Below, in pieces: positions 26,365 to 34,182 of a stretch of 64,000 bases of DNA. The position numbers and the translations under genes were made by a program. Position 1 is the first letter of the stretch. Each line of letters opens with the position of its first letter. The stretch spans positions 124,001-188,000 of the forward strand of contig NZ_SMTG01000002.1 of NCBI RefSeq assembly GCF_004358165.1, written 5' to 3'. Below the pieces are notes generated by a model. The model was given only the letters and a program-made list of their open reading frames with translations. It had not been told where the DNA came from and made no database searches. This DNA is from Luteimonas terrae. GTDB lineage: Bacteria; Pseudomonadota; Gammaproteobacteria; Xanthomonadales; Xanthomonadaceae.

Positions 26365-27600
26365 ATGCAGACCCAGCCCGCGCTCGGACCGGTGCCCACC
26401 GGCGAACGCCTCGACTCGATGGACGTGCTGCGCGGCATCGCGCTGCTCGGCGTGTTCGCGATGAACATCGAGTGGTTCAACCGGCCGATGCAGCAGATGG
26501 GCGCGGGCATCGCGCCCGGCGCGACCGGCCTCGACCATGCGGTCGCGTGGATCGTGCACGTGTTCGTCGCCGGCAAGTTCTGGACGCTGTTCTCGTTGCT
26601 GTTCGGCATGGGCTTCGTGCTGATGAGCGGCCGCATCGCCGCGTCCGGCCTGTCGGTCGAGCGCGTCTACCTGCGCCGCATAGGCGCGCTGCTGGCCTTC
26701 GGCCTGCTGCACATCGTGCTGCTGTGGCCGGGCGACATCCTGCACACCTACGCGATGGCCGGCGCGCTGCTGATGGTGATGCGGAGCCTGGCGCCGAAGT
26801 GGCAGCTGCTGACCGGTGGGCTGCTGTATCTGGGCATGGCGGCGATGTATCTGTTGAACGCGCTGGTGCTCTACGTGGTGCCGGCCGAGGTGATGGGCGA
26901 CATGGTCGGCGCCTTTTCGGCGGCCGCCGGACGTGCCGCGCAGGTCTATCCCGACGGCGGTTTCGGCGCGGTCCTCGCGCAGCGCGTGCGCGACTATGCG
27001 CAGATCGGACTGATGGGGCAGATGTTCATGGTGCTGATGGTGCTGGGCGTGTTCCTGGTCGGCAGCTGGCTGATGTCCGGCGGCTGGCTGCAGGCACCGC
27101 GCACGCATCGCGGGTTCTGGTGGCGGTTGCTGGCGATCGCGCTGCCGACCGGCCTGCTGTTCACCGCGGCGGCCGTCGGCGTGGGCACGCGGTTCGAAGG
27201 CGGCGTGTTCGATCCGGCGGCGATGCTCGCCCAGAGCCTGATGCTGTTCGGCGCGCTGCCGATGGCGCTGGCCTACGTCGCGCTGATCGTGCTGGCGTGG
27301 ACATCGAGCGTCGGCGCGCGCGTGCTGGACCTGTTCGCGCCGGCCGGGCGCATGGCGCTGACGCATTACCTCGGCCAGTCGCTGATCTGCTCGCTGGTGT
27401 TCTACGGCTACGGCCTCGGCCTGTGGGGCGAGTGGGGTCGCGCGATGCAGACCGGTTTCGTGCTGGGCGTGTTCGCCCTGCAAGTCGCGATCAGCCACGT
27501 CTGGCTGTCGCATCACCGCTATGGACCGATGGAATGGACCTGGCGCTGGCTGACCTACGGACGCCGTCCGGGGTGGCGGCGCATGCCGGCGCTGGCATGA
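26365..27600 (+). CDS. DUF418-family polytopic membrane protein
   Basis: Inner-membrane protein of 411 residues with about ten helices. It shows the DUF418 pattern: LDSMDVLRGIALLGVFAMNI at the N-terminus, VAGKFWTLFSLLFGMGF, LRRIGALLAFGLLHIVLLWPGDIL, and a C-terminal PAGRMALTHYLGQSLICSLVFYG block. The family (YeiB-like) has been linked to transport or acyl transfer, but function is unknown. The ATG at 26365 is preceded by GAGGA at good spacing; a GTG at 26341 is the alternative. The next gene starts 10 bp after its stop. Confidence 0.87.
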   Translation: MQTQPALGPVPTGERLDSMDVLRGIALLGVFAMNIEWFNRPMQQMGAGIAPGATGLDHAVAWIVHVFVAGKFWTLFSLLFGMGFVLMSGRIAASGLSVERVYLRRIGALLAFGLLHIVLLWPGDILHTYAMAGALLMVMRSLAPKWQLLTGGLLYLGMAAMYLLNALVLYVVPAEVMGDMVGAFSAAAGRAAQVYPDGGFGAVLAQRVRDYAQIGLMGQMFMVLMVLGVFLVGSWLMSGGWLQAPRTHRGFWWRLLAIALPTGLLFTAAAVGVGTRFEGGVFDPAAMLAQSLMLFGALPMALAYVALIVLAWTSSVGARVLDLFAPAGRMALTHYLGQSLICSLVFYGYGLGLWGEWGRAMQTGFVLGVFALQVAISHVWLSHHRYGPMEWTWRWLTYGRRPGWRRMPALA

Positions 27601-27610
27601 GCCTGATGTC

Positions 27611-28858
27611 GTGAGCGCACGTGACGACGTCCTGATCGTCGGCGGTGGGGTCATCGGCCTCGCCAGCGGCATCGCGCTGCTGCAGGCCGGGCGGCGCGTG
27701 CGTGTGCTCGAGGCCGGGTCCGCGGGCAGCGGCAGTTCGCACGGCAACTGCGGCACGATCACCCCGAGCCATGCCGCGCCGCTGGCCGCGCCCGGTACCG
27801 TGTCCAAGGCCCTGCGCTGGATGCTGATGCCCGACGCACCGTTCCGGGTGAGCCCGCGCTTCGATCCGGCACTGTGGCGCTGGTTCGCCGGTTTCGCCGC
27901 GCGCTGCAACCGCCGCGACTGGCTGCGGGCGATGCAGGCGCGATCGACGATCCTCGAAGCCTCGCGCGCCGCGTTCCCGGACTGGCTCGACACGCTCGGC
28001 ATCGACTGCGAGTTCGAGGCGTCGGGCGTCGACTACGTGTATCGCGACCGCGCGGACTTCGACGCGTTCGAGGACGAAGCGGAACAGTTGCGCGCGCTGG
28101 GTGTCGCGGTCGAACGCATCGAGGGCGCCGACTATCTGCGCCAGGAGCCGGCACTGCGCGAAGGCGTGGTCGGCGCGATCCGCTTTCCGGGCGATGCGCG
28201 CCTGCGCCCCGACCGCTACGTCGCCGGCCTTGCACGGGCGTTCCGCGCGCTGGGCGGCGAACTGACCGAACAGGCCGAAGTGCTCGCGATCGACGAGACC
28301 GCCGAGGGCGTGCGGGTGCAGACGCGGCAGGGGGCCTTCGCCGGACGCGACTTGCTGCTCGCCACCGGTGCCTGGTCGCCGCTGCTCGCCCGGACCCTGC
28401 GCATGCGCGTGCCGGTACAGCCGGGCAAGGGCTATTCGATCACCTACGCGCGCCCGTCCCTCGTGCCGCGCCACCCGATGGTGCTGCACGAGCGCAGCGT
28501 CTGCGTCACGGTCTGGGACAGCGGCTTCCGGCTCGGCAGCACGATGGAATTTTCCGGCTACGACCGCTCGCTTAACCGCGTGCGCCTGGATGCGCTGGAG
28601 CGTGCGGCGCGCGAATATCTGCACGAACCGGTCGGTCCGGTGCGCGAGGAAGAATGGTTCGGCTGGCGACCGGTCAGCATCGACGACGTGCCGATCCTCG
28701 GCGCCGCGCCCGGCCATCGTCACCTCTGGCTCGCGACCGGGCATGGCATGCTCGGCGTCAGCATGAGCGTTGCAACCGGACATCTGATGAGCGATCTGAT
28801 CTGCGGCCGCGCGCCGCGCTTCGATCCCGCGCCCTACGCACCGGCGCGGTTCGCATGA
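27611..28858 (+). CDS. DadA-like FAD-dependent amino acid dehydrogenase
   Basis: Protein of 415 residues of the DAO/DadA family. The dinucleotide motif is at the N-terminus (VLIVGGGVIGLASGIALLQAG), followed by the SSHGNCGTITPSHA stretch seen in membrane-associated D-amino acid or hydroxyproline dehydrogenases. The C-terminal part has GWRPVSIDDVPILGAAPGHRHLWLATGHGMLG, binding FAD and substrate. It likely oxidises a D-amino or imino acid and passes electrons to the respiratory chain; the substrate is not defined by sequence. It starts with GTG at 27611, and its stop overlaps the next start (ATGA). Confidence 0.88.
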   Translation: MSARDDVLIVGGGVIGLASGIALLQAGRRVRVLEAGSAGSGSSHGNCGTITPSHAAPLAAPGTVSKALRWMLMPDAPFRVSPRFDPALWRWFAGFAARCNRRDWLRAMQARSTILEASRAAFPDWLDTLGIDCEFEASGVDYVYRDRADFDAFEDEAEQLRALGVAVERIEGADYLRQEPALREGVVGAIRFPGDARLRPDRYVAGLARAFRALGGELTEQAEVLAIDETAEGVRVQTRQGAFAGRDLLLATGAWSPLLARTLRMRVPVQPGKGYSITYARPSLVPRHPMVLHERSVCVTVWDSGFRLGSTMEFSGYDRSLNRVRLDALERAAREYLHEPVGPVREEEWFGWRPVSIDDVPILGAAPGHRHLWLATGHGMLGVSMSVATGHLMSDLICGRAPRFDPAPYAPARFA

Positions 28859-30234
28859 GCGACGAGACCGATCTGCTGCATGTCGATCTGATCGTCATCG
28901 GCGGAGGCTCCGGCGGACTCGCCGCGGCCTTCCGCGCCGCCGAGTACGGCAAGCGCGTCGCCCTGCTCGAACCGCGCGAGCTCGGCGGCACCTGCGTCAA
29001 CGTCGGCTGCGTGCCGAAGAAGGCGATGTGGCTCGCGGCCGACCTGCGCCTGCGCATCGAACAGGGCGCACGCTTCGGCTTCGATCTGCCGATGGACACG
29101 CGCGTCGCCTTCGACTGGCCGTCGTTCATCACCGACCGCCAGCGTTACATCCACGGCATCCACGACAGCTACCGCAAGCGCCTGGACCGCGACGGCATCG
29201 TCGTGCTGCCGTCGCGCGGTCGCCTCGCCGGACGCGACCTCGTGGAGTGCGAGAACGGCACGCGCCTGACCGCGCCGCACATCGTGCTGGCGACCGGCTC
29301 GCACCCGCAGCGTCCGGACGTGCCGGGCGCGGATCTGGGCTGCGTGTCCGACGATTTCTTCAGCTGGTGCGAAGCGCCGGCGCGGGTCGCGATCATCGGC
29401 GGCGGTTACATCGCGATCGAACTGGCGGGCGTGCTGCAGGCGCTGGGCAGCCAGGTCGATGTCTTCGTGCGCGAGCAGCGGCTGCTGCGCCAGGCCGATG
29501 CCGAGCTCGTCGAGCAGTTGCAGGACAACTACGACCAGCAGGGCATCGAACTGGTGTTCGGCTACGGGCTGGCGGCCGTGCACCGCGAGGCCGATGGCCG
29601 TCTGCAGCTCGAGGCGGTCGACGGCAGTCTGCGCGGCGGCTACGACCAGGTGCTGTTCGCGACCGGGCGCCGGCCGAATTCCGACGGCATCGGGCTCGAC
29701 ACTGTCGGCATCACGCCGGACGCGCGCGGCAACATTCCCGTCGATGCCTGGCAGGCGACGCCTGCGCCGGGTGTCTATGCGGTCGGCGACATCTGCGGCT
29801 GTGGCCCGGCGCTGACGCCAGTGGCGATCGCCGCGGCGCGACGGCTCTGCGACCGCCTGTTCGGTGGCAAGCCGGACGCGAAGCTCGATGCCGACAACGT
29901 GCCTTCGGTGGTGTTCTCGCACCCGCCGCTGGCGATGGTCGGCATGACCGAGGCCGAGGCCCGGGCGGCCCATGGCGACGATGTGCACGTGTACCGCAGC
30001 AACTTCCGCCCGATGCGCGAGGCGCTGGCGGAATCGCCGCAGCGCAGCCTGTTCAAGCTGATCTGCGTGGGCGAGGACCGGCGGGTGGTCGGCCTGCATC
30101 TGCTCGGCGATGCCGCCGACGAGATCCTGCAGGGTTTTGCGGTGGCGCTGAAGATGGGCGCGACGCTCGACGATCTGCACGACACCGTCGCGATCCATCC
30201 GACCAGTGCCGAGGAAGTGGTGCTGATGCGCTGA
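28855..30234 (+). CDS. gor: Glutathione-disulfide reductase
   Basis: Cytoplasmic FAD/NADPH enzyme of 459 residues that reduces oxidised glutathione. The redox pair is Cys47 and Cys52 in GGTCVNVGCVPKK, the FAD motif is at IGGGSGG, the NAD(P) motif at IIGGGYIAIELAG, and the C-terminal HPTSAEE carries the catalytic His-Glu. The length and PTSAEE end fit Gor; other pyridine-disulfide oxidoreductases are less likely. Its ATG overlaps the stop of the DadA-like gene, so translation is coupled. Confidence 0.9.
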   Translation: MSDETDLLHVDLIVIGGGSGGLAAAFRAAEYGKRVALLEPRELGGTCVNVGCVPKKAMWLAADLRLRIEQGARFGFDLPMDTRVAFDWPSFITDRQRYIHGIHDSYRKRLDRDGIVVLPSRGRLAGRDLVECENGTRLTAPHIVLATGSHPQRPDVPGADLGCVSDDFFSWCEAPARVAIIGGGYIAIELAGVLQALGSQVDVFVREQRLLRQADAELVEQLQDNYDQQGIELVFGYGLAAVHREADGRLQLEAVDGSLRGGYDQVLFATGRRPNSDGIGLDTVGITPDARGNIPVDAWQATPAPGVYAVGDICGCGPALTPVAIAAARRLCDRLFGGKPDAKLDADNVPSVVFSHPPLAMVGMTEAEARAAHGDDVHVYRSNFRPMREALAESPQRSLFKLICVGEDRRVVGLHLLGDAADEILQGFAVALKMGATLDDLHDTVAIHPTSAEEVVLMR

Positions 30235-30274
30235 GCGCACGCCGGCGCAACGGCCCGGTGCCTACAATGCGCCG

Positions 30275-31075
30275 ATGACCGAGACCCCGATTTTCGAGCT
30301 GCACCGCGGCACCGTCCCGCTGCTGATCAGTCTGCCGCATGACGGCACGCGCGTGCCCGACGCCATTGCCGGGCGGCTCACGCCGAGCGCGCGTCGCGTA
30401 CCCGACACCGATTGGCACATCGCACGCCTGTACGCGTTCGCCCGCGCACTCGGCGCTTCGGTGCTGGTGCCGGCGCATTCGCGCTACGTCATCGATCTCA
30501 ACCGCGCCGAGGACGATGTCTCTCTGTATCCGGGGCAGAACACGACCGGCCTGTGCCCGGTGGTGCAGTTCGACGGCACGCCCGTCTATCGCGACGGCCT
30601 CGAGCCCGACGAGGCCGAGGTCCGCGCTCGCGTGGCGCATTACTGGCGTCCCTACCATGCGGCGCTGCAGGCGGAAATCGCGCGACTGCACGCGGCACAT
30701 GGCCGCGTGGTCCTGTGGGAAGGCCACTCGATCAAGGGCGATCTGCCGTTCCTGTTCGACGGGCGCCTGCCCGATCTCAACCTCGGCACCGCCGGCGGCG
30801 CGAGCTGCAGCCCCGCGCTGCAGACGGCGCTCGAAGCGGTGCTCGCCGCGCAGACCGGTTACGGCTGGGTCGCCAACGGCCGTTTCAAGGGCGGGCACAT
30901 CACCCGCCATTTCGGCCGGCCGGAGGCGGGCATCGAAGCGGTACAGCTGGAAATCAGCCAGCGCTGCTACATGGACGAAGACAGCTTCGAATGGCGCGAC
31001 GATCGCGCCGCCGCACTGACGCCGCTGCTGCAGGCACTGCTCGAACGCGCGGCAGCTTACGCGCGCGGCAGCTGA
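30275..31075 (+). CDS. hutG: N-formylglutamate amidohydrolase (HutG-like)
   Basis: Metal-dependent amidohydrolase of 266 residues of the FGase family: LLISLPHDGTRVPDAIAGRLT near the N-terminus, DLNRAEDDVSLYPGQNTTGL, WEGHSIKGDLPFLFDGRLPDLNLGT and NGRFKGGHITRHFG. These residues form the zinc site and substrate pocket. The enzyme removes formate from N-formyl-L-glutamate at the end of histidine breakdown, but no other hut gene is in the window, so it may have another N-formyl substrate. It follows gor by 40 bp and precedes an MFS gene by 22 bp. Confidence 0.88.
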   Translation: MTETPIFELHRGTVPLLISLPHDGTRVPDAIAGRLTPSARRVPDTDWHIARLYAFARALGASVLVPAHSRYVIDLNRAEDDVSLYPGQNTTGLCPVVQFDGTPVYRDGLEPDEAEVRARVAHYWRPYHAALQAEIARLHAAHGRVVLWEGHSIKGDLPFLFDGRLPDLNLGTAGGASCSPALQTALEAVLAAQTGYGWVANGRFKGGHITRHFGRPEAGIEAVQLEISQRCYMDEDSFEWRDDRAAALTPLLQALLERAAAYARGS

Positions 31076-31097
31076 GCGCGACACGCCCGCTGACCCG

Positions 31098-32519
31098 ATG
31101 AGCCGCGCCACCGACCGCGAAGCCCTGCGCCCGTTCCGGCCGATGCTGTGGCTGGTCGCGGCCGCGGTGTTCATGCAGATGCTCGACACCACCATCGTCA
31201 ACACGGCGCTGCCGTCGATGGCGGTCGATCTGGGCCAGTCGCCGCTGCGCATGCAGTCGGTGGTCGTCGCCTATGCGCTGACGGTCGCGATGCTGATTCC
31301 CGCGTCCGGGTGGCTGGCCGACCGGCTCGGCACCCGGCGCCTGTTCGTCGCGGCGATCGCCCTGTTCTCGCTCGGTTCGCTGGCCTGCGCGCTGTCGCCG
31401 AATCTCGATGTGCTGGTCGCATCCCGCGTGCTGCAGGGTGTCGGCGGCGCGATGATGATGCCGGTCGGCCGGTTGGCGGTGCTGCGCGCGGTGCCGCGCA
31501 CCGCGTTTCTCGCGGCGATGAGCTTCGTCACCGTGCCTGGGCTGGTGGGTCCCCTGATCGGTCCCGCGCTCGGTGGGTGGCTGGCCGATGCGGCGTCGTG
31601 GCACTGGATCTTCTTGATCAACCTGCCGCTGGGCATCGCCGGCACGGTCGCGGCGCTGAAGTGGATGCCCGACCTGCGTGCGCCGGTCGCCCGCTTCGAC
31701 CTGCCGGGCTACGCGATGCTGGCCTTCGGTCTGATCGCCATCTCGCTGTCGGTCGAGGCGCTGTCCGGACATGCCGCGCGACACGCGGCGCTGGTCGTGC
31801 TGCTGGTCACTGGTCTCGCGGCACTGGTGGCCTATTGGCTGCATGCGGCACGATCGGCCGCGCCACTGTTTCCGCTGACGCTGTTCAGGACGCGCAGCTT
31901 CAGCGTCGGCCTGCTCGGCAACCTGTTCGCGCGGCTCGGCAGCAGCGGCATGCCGTACATGATTCCGCTGCTGCTGCAGGTCGCGCTCGGATTTCCGCCC
32001 ACGCACGCCGGCTTGATGATGATTCCGGTCGCACTGGCCGGCATGTTCTCCAAACGCATCGTCGTGCCGCTGGTGCAGCGCTTCGGCTATCGCAACGTCC
32101 TGGTGGTCAACACCGTGCTGACCGGCCTGACGATGGCGAGCTTCGCGCTGGTCGACGTGGACCAGCCGCTGTGGCTGCACGTCGTGCAGTTCTCGGTGTT
32201 TGGCGCGGTCAACTCGCTGCAGTTCACCGCGATGAACACCCTCGCGCTGCGCGATCTGGAAGGTCCGGCCGCGAGTGCGGGCAACAGCCTGCTGTCGATG
32301 GTGATGATGCTGGCGATGAGCCTGGGCGTCGCCACGGCGGGCGGACTGCTCGGCGCCTTCAGCGGCGAGCCGGCCGGCGATGCGCCGCTGCTGGCCGCGT
32401 TCCGCTGGACGTTCGTGTGCATCGGCGCGCTGACCTTGGCGTCGGCGGCGATCTTCGCCCAGCTCGGGCGCACGCATCGCATCCCAGAACGCGTGGTCGA
32501 GACCTCCGAACGGTCCTGA
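31098..32519 (+). CDS. MFS transporter, DHA2 (14-helix drug:proton antiporter) family
   Basis: Inner-membrane exporter of 473 residues. The first helix carries LDTTIVNTALPSMAVDLG, the DHA2 motif, followed by motif A-like SGWLADRLGTRRLFVAAIALFSLGSL and the motif C region PGLVGPLIGPALGGWLAD. It resembles MdtD/EmrB-type pumps; the substrate is unknown. It is the last plus-strand gene of this run. Its stop codon touches the stop of the convergent methyltransferase gene, giving TGATCA at 32517-32522 with no room for a terminator between them. Confidence 0.9.
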   Translation: MSRATDREALRPFRPMLWLVAAAVFMQMLDTTIVNTALPSMAVDLGQSPLRMQSVVVAYALTVAMLIPASGWLADRLGTRRLFVAAIALFSLGSLACALSPNLDVLVASRVLQGVGGAMMMPVGRLAVLRAVPRTAFLAAMSFVTVPGLVGPLIGPALGGWLADAASWHWIFLINLPLGIAGTVAALKWMPDLRAPVARFDLPGYAMLAFGLIAISLSVEALSGHAARHAALVVLLVTGLAALVAYWLHAARSAAPLFPLTLFRTRSFSVGLLGNLFARLGSSGMPYMIPLLLQVALGFPPTHAGLMMIPVALAGMFSKRIVVPLVQRFGYRNVLVVNTVLTGLTMASFALVDVDQPLWLHVVQFSVFGAVNSLQFTAMNTLALRDLEGPAASAGNSLLSMVMMLAMSLGVATAGGLLGAFSGEPAGDAPLLAAFRWTFVCIGALTLASAAIFAQLGRTHRIPERVVETSERS

Positions 32520-33158
32520 TCAGCGCGGCGACTTCACCGCGCGGAATTCCCACAGCAGATACGGCGCGCGCGGCGTGTGGGCGCGGCCGCGCAACCAGCG
32601 CATCCAGCGTCGCAGTGCGCGCGCGGCCAGCTTGCGTGGGCCGTGATTCTGCGGCGAGCCGGGCAGGGCGCTGTAGGCCGCGCCGCGCTCGGTCCGCACC
32701 ACGCGCACGACTTCGAAATGCCCGTGGAAGCCGTACATGCGGCCGTCGGGCGACGCGCCGCAGAAGTAGGCGTGACTCTCGTCGGTGATGATGTTGACGT
32801 GGGTCGGATCGACGAAGGCGTCGGTGTGCGGGAACGCAGGCGTCAGCGCATACAGCCGGCCGTCGTGGGCCAGTACACGCCAGATCTCGTTCATCAGATT
32901 GATGAAGGGGAAGGTCGTGCCGCCGCGGCTGTCGGGGAAGATCCGCGGCACGTGTTCGATGAAGTCATAGGCCGAAACCGAGCCGAAGCTGTCGTCCGGG
33001 TACGGAATCGGCGCGACGACAAGGTTGGCGACCCGGTGTTCGTGGGCGAGGTCTCCATCCGGCATGCGGATGTCGATGCCGCACAGCTGCGATCGTCCGT
33101 ACGGGTTCCGGGGCGCGTCACCGCAGCCCAGATCGAGATGGCGGTCGGGAACTGGCAT
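32520..33158 (-). CDS. Class I SAM-dependent methyltransferase, unknown substrate
   Basis: Cytoplasmic protein of 212 residues. The SAM-binding motif I is at the very start (HLDLGCGDAPRNPYG), the acidic residue after strand 2 is in LCGIDIRMPDGD, and YDFIEHVPR with LMNEIWRVLAHDGRLYALTPAFPH covers the later motifs. The PTHVN(I/F)IT segment is typical of a subgroup of methyltransferases found in sugar or polysaccharide loci. It is isolated, with the AEC transporter upstream on the same strand (45 bp gap). Confidence 0.85.
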   Translation of the reverse strand: MPVPDRHLDLGCGDAPRNPYGRSQLCGIDIRMPDGDLAHEHRVANLVVAPIPYPDDSFGSVSAYDFIEHVPRIFPDSRGGTTFPFINLMNEIWRVLAHDGRLYALTPAFPHTDAFVDPTHVNIITDESHAYFCGASPDGRMYGFHGHFEVVRVVRTERGAAYSALPGSPQNHGPRKLAARALRRWMRWLRGRAHTPRAPYLLWEFRAVKSPR

Positions 33159-33203
33159 GGCCCGAGTGTGCCGCGGGGTGCCTATTCAGGCGTTATGGAA
33201 GCG

Positions 33204-34130
33204 TTATGTACCGATCGCCGCGAGCCAGCCTGGGATGTGCAGGGCGAGTGGCACGGTAGCGATCGCCAGCAGCGTCTGCAGGGTGATCAGCGACGCCATC
33301 AGCGGCGCGTCGCCGCCCATCTGCCGGGCCATGATGTAGGCGTTCGAGGCGGTCGGCAGGGCCGCGTAGAAGCAGGCCGCGCGCGTCACCATGTCATCGG
33401 CGCCGAGCAGACGGCAGATGCCGACCGCCAGCAGCGGCAGCGCCAGCAGCTTCAGCGCCGAGGTGACGCCCAGTGACAGCGGTCGTGCGCTGGACCAGCG
33501 GAAATCCAGGCCGCCGCCCACGCACACCAGCCCCAGTGCCAGCGATGCGCTGCCGACGATGTCCAGTCCGTTGGCCAGCGATGCGGGCAGTGCGAGGCCC
33601 GACACGTTCACCAGCGCGCCGGCGATGGTGGCGACGATGATCGGATTCTTCGCCAATGCCATCGCGATACCCGACGCGCTCACGCGCGTGCCGCTCCACC
33701 AGGCCAGCGCGACCACGGCCACCACGTTGACCACCGGCAGGCAGATCGCCAGCGCCAGCATCACCAGCGCGGCCGTGGCGTCCTCGAACAGCAGCGAGGC
33801 GACGGCGAGGCCGAAATAGGTGCTGGGCCGCACGGCGCCCTGGATGATCGACGAGCGACTCGGGTCCGGCAGGCGGCGCGCCAGCGGCAGCATGGCCACC
33901 AGCAGCGCGACCATCGCCAGCGTCGGCAGCAGCGTCGCGGCGGTCAGGTCACGCAGCGCGGTCCCGGAGAATTGGAGCCGTGCGGTGTTGACGAACAGCA
34001 ACGCCGGAAACGCCACGAAGAACGAGAACCACTCGATCGCCGGAAAGAAACCGTCCGGCGCGAAGCGGCTGCGCTTGAGCCACGCGCCGAGCAGGACGAT
34101 CAGCAGAACCGGGATGGTGTAGTCGAGCAT
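33204..34130 (-). CDS. AEC-family (auxin efflux carrier) transporter
   Basis: Membrane protein of 308 residues with ten helices in two five-helix halves, typical of the AEC family: it opens MLDYTIPVLLIVLLGAWLKR and has the KNPIIVATIAGALVNVSGLALP segment and the conserved ALPTASNAYIMARQMGGD motif near the end of the second half. Bacterial members such as MdcF and malate permeases move organic acids; the substrate here is not clear. It sits between parE and the methyltransferase, all on the minus strand. Confidence 0.88.
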   Translation of the reverse strand: MLDYTIPVLLIVLLGAWLKRSRFAPDGFFPAIEWFSFFVAFPALLFVNTARLQFSGTALRDLTAATLLPTLAMVALLVAMLPLARRLPDPSRSSIIQGAVRPSTYFGLAVASLLFEDATAALVMLALAICLPVVNVVAVVALAWWSGTRVSASGIAMALAKNPIIVATIAGALVNVSGLALPASLANGLDIVGSASLALGLVCVGGGLDFRWSSARPLSLGVTSALKLLALPLLAVGICRLLGADDMVTRAACFYAALPTASNAYIMARQMGGDAPLMASLITLQTLLAIATVPLALHIPGWLAAIGT

Positions 34131-34182
34131 CGGGGGCGCAGTGTGCGGAGGACGGCGGCCGCACCGTCATCCGCACCTGTCG

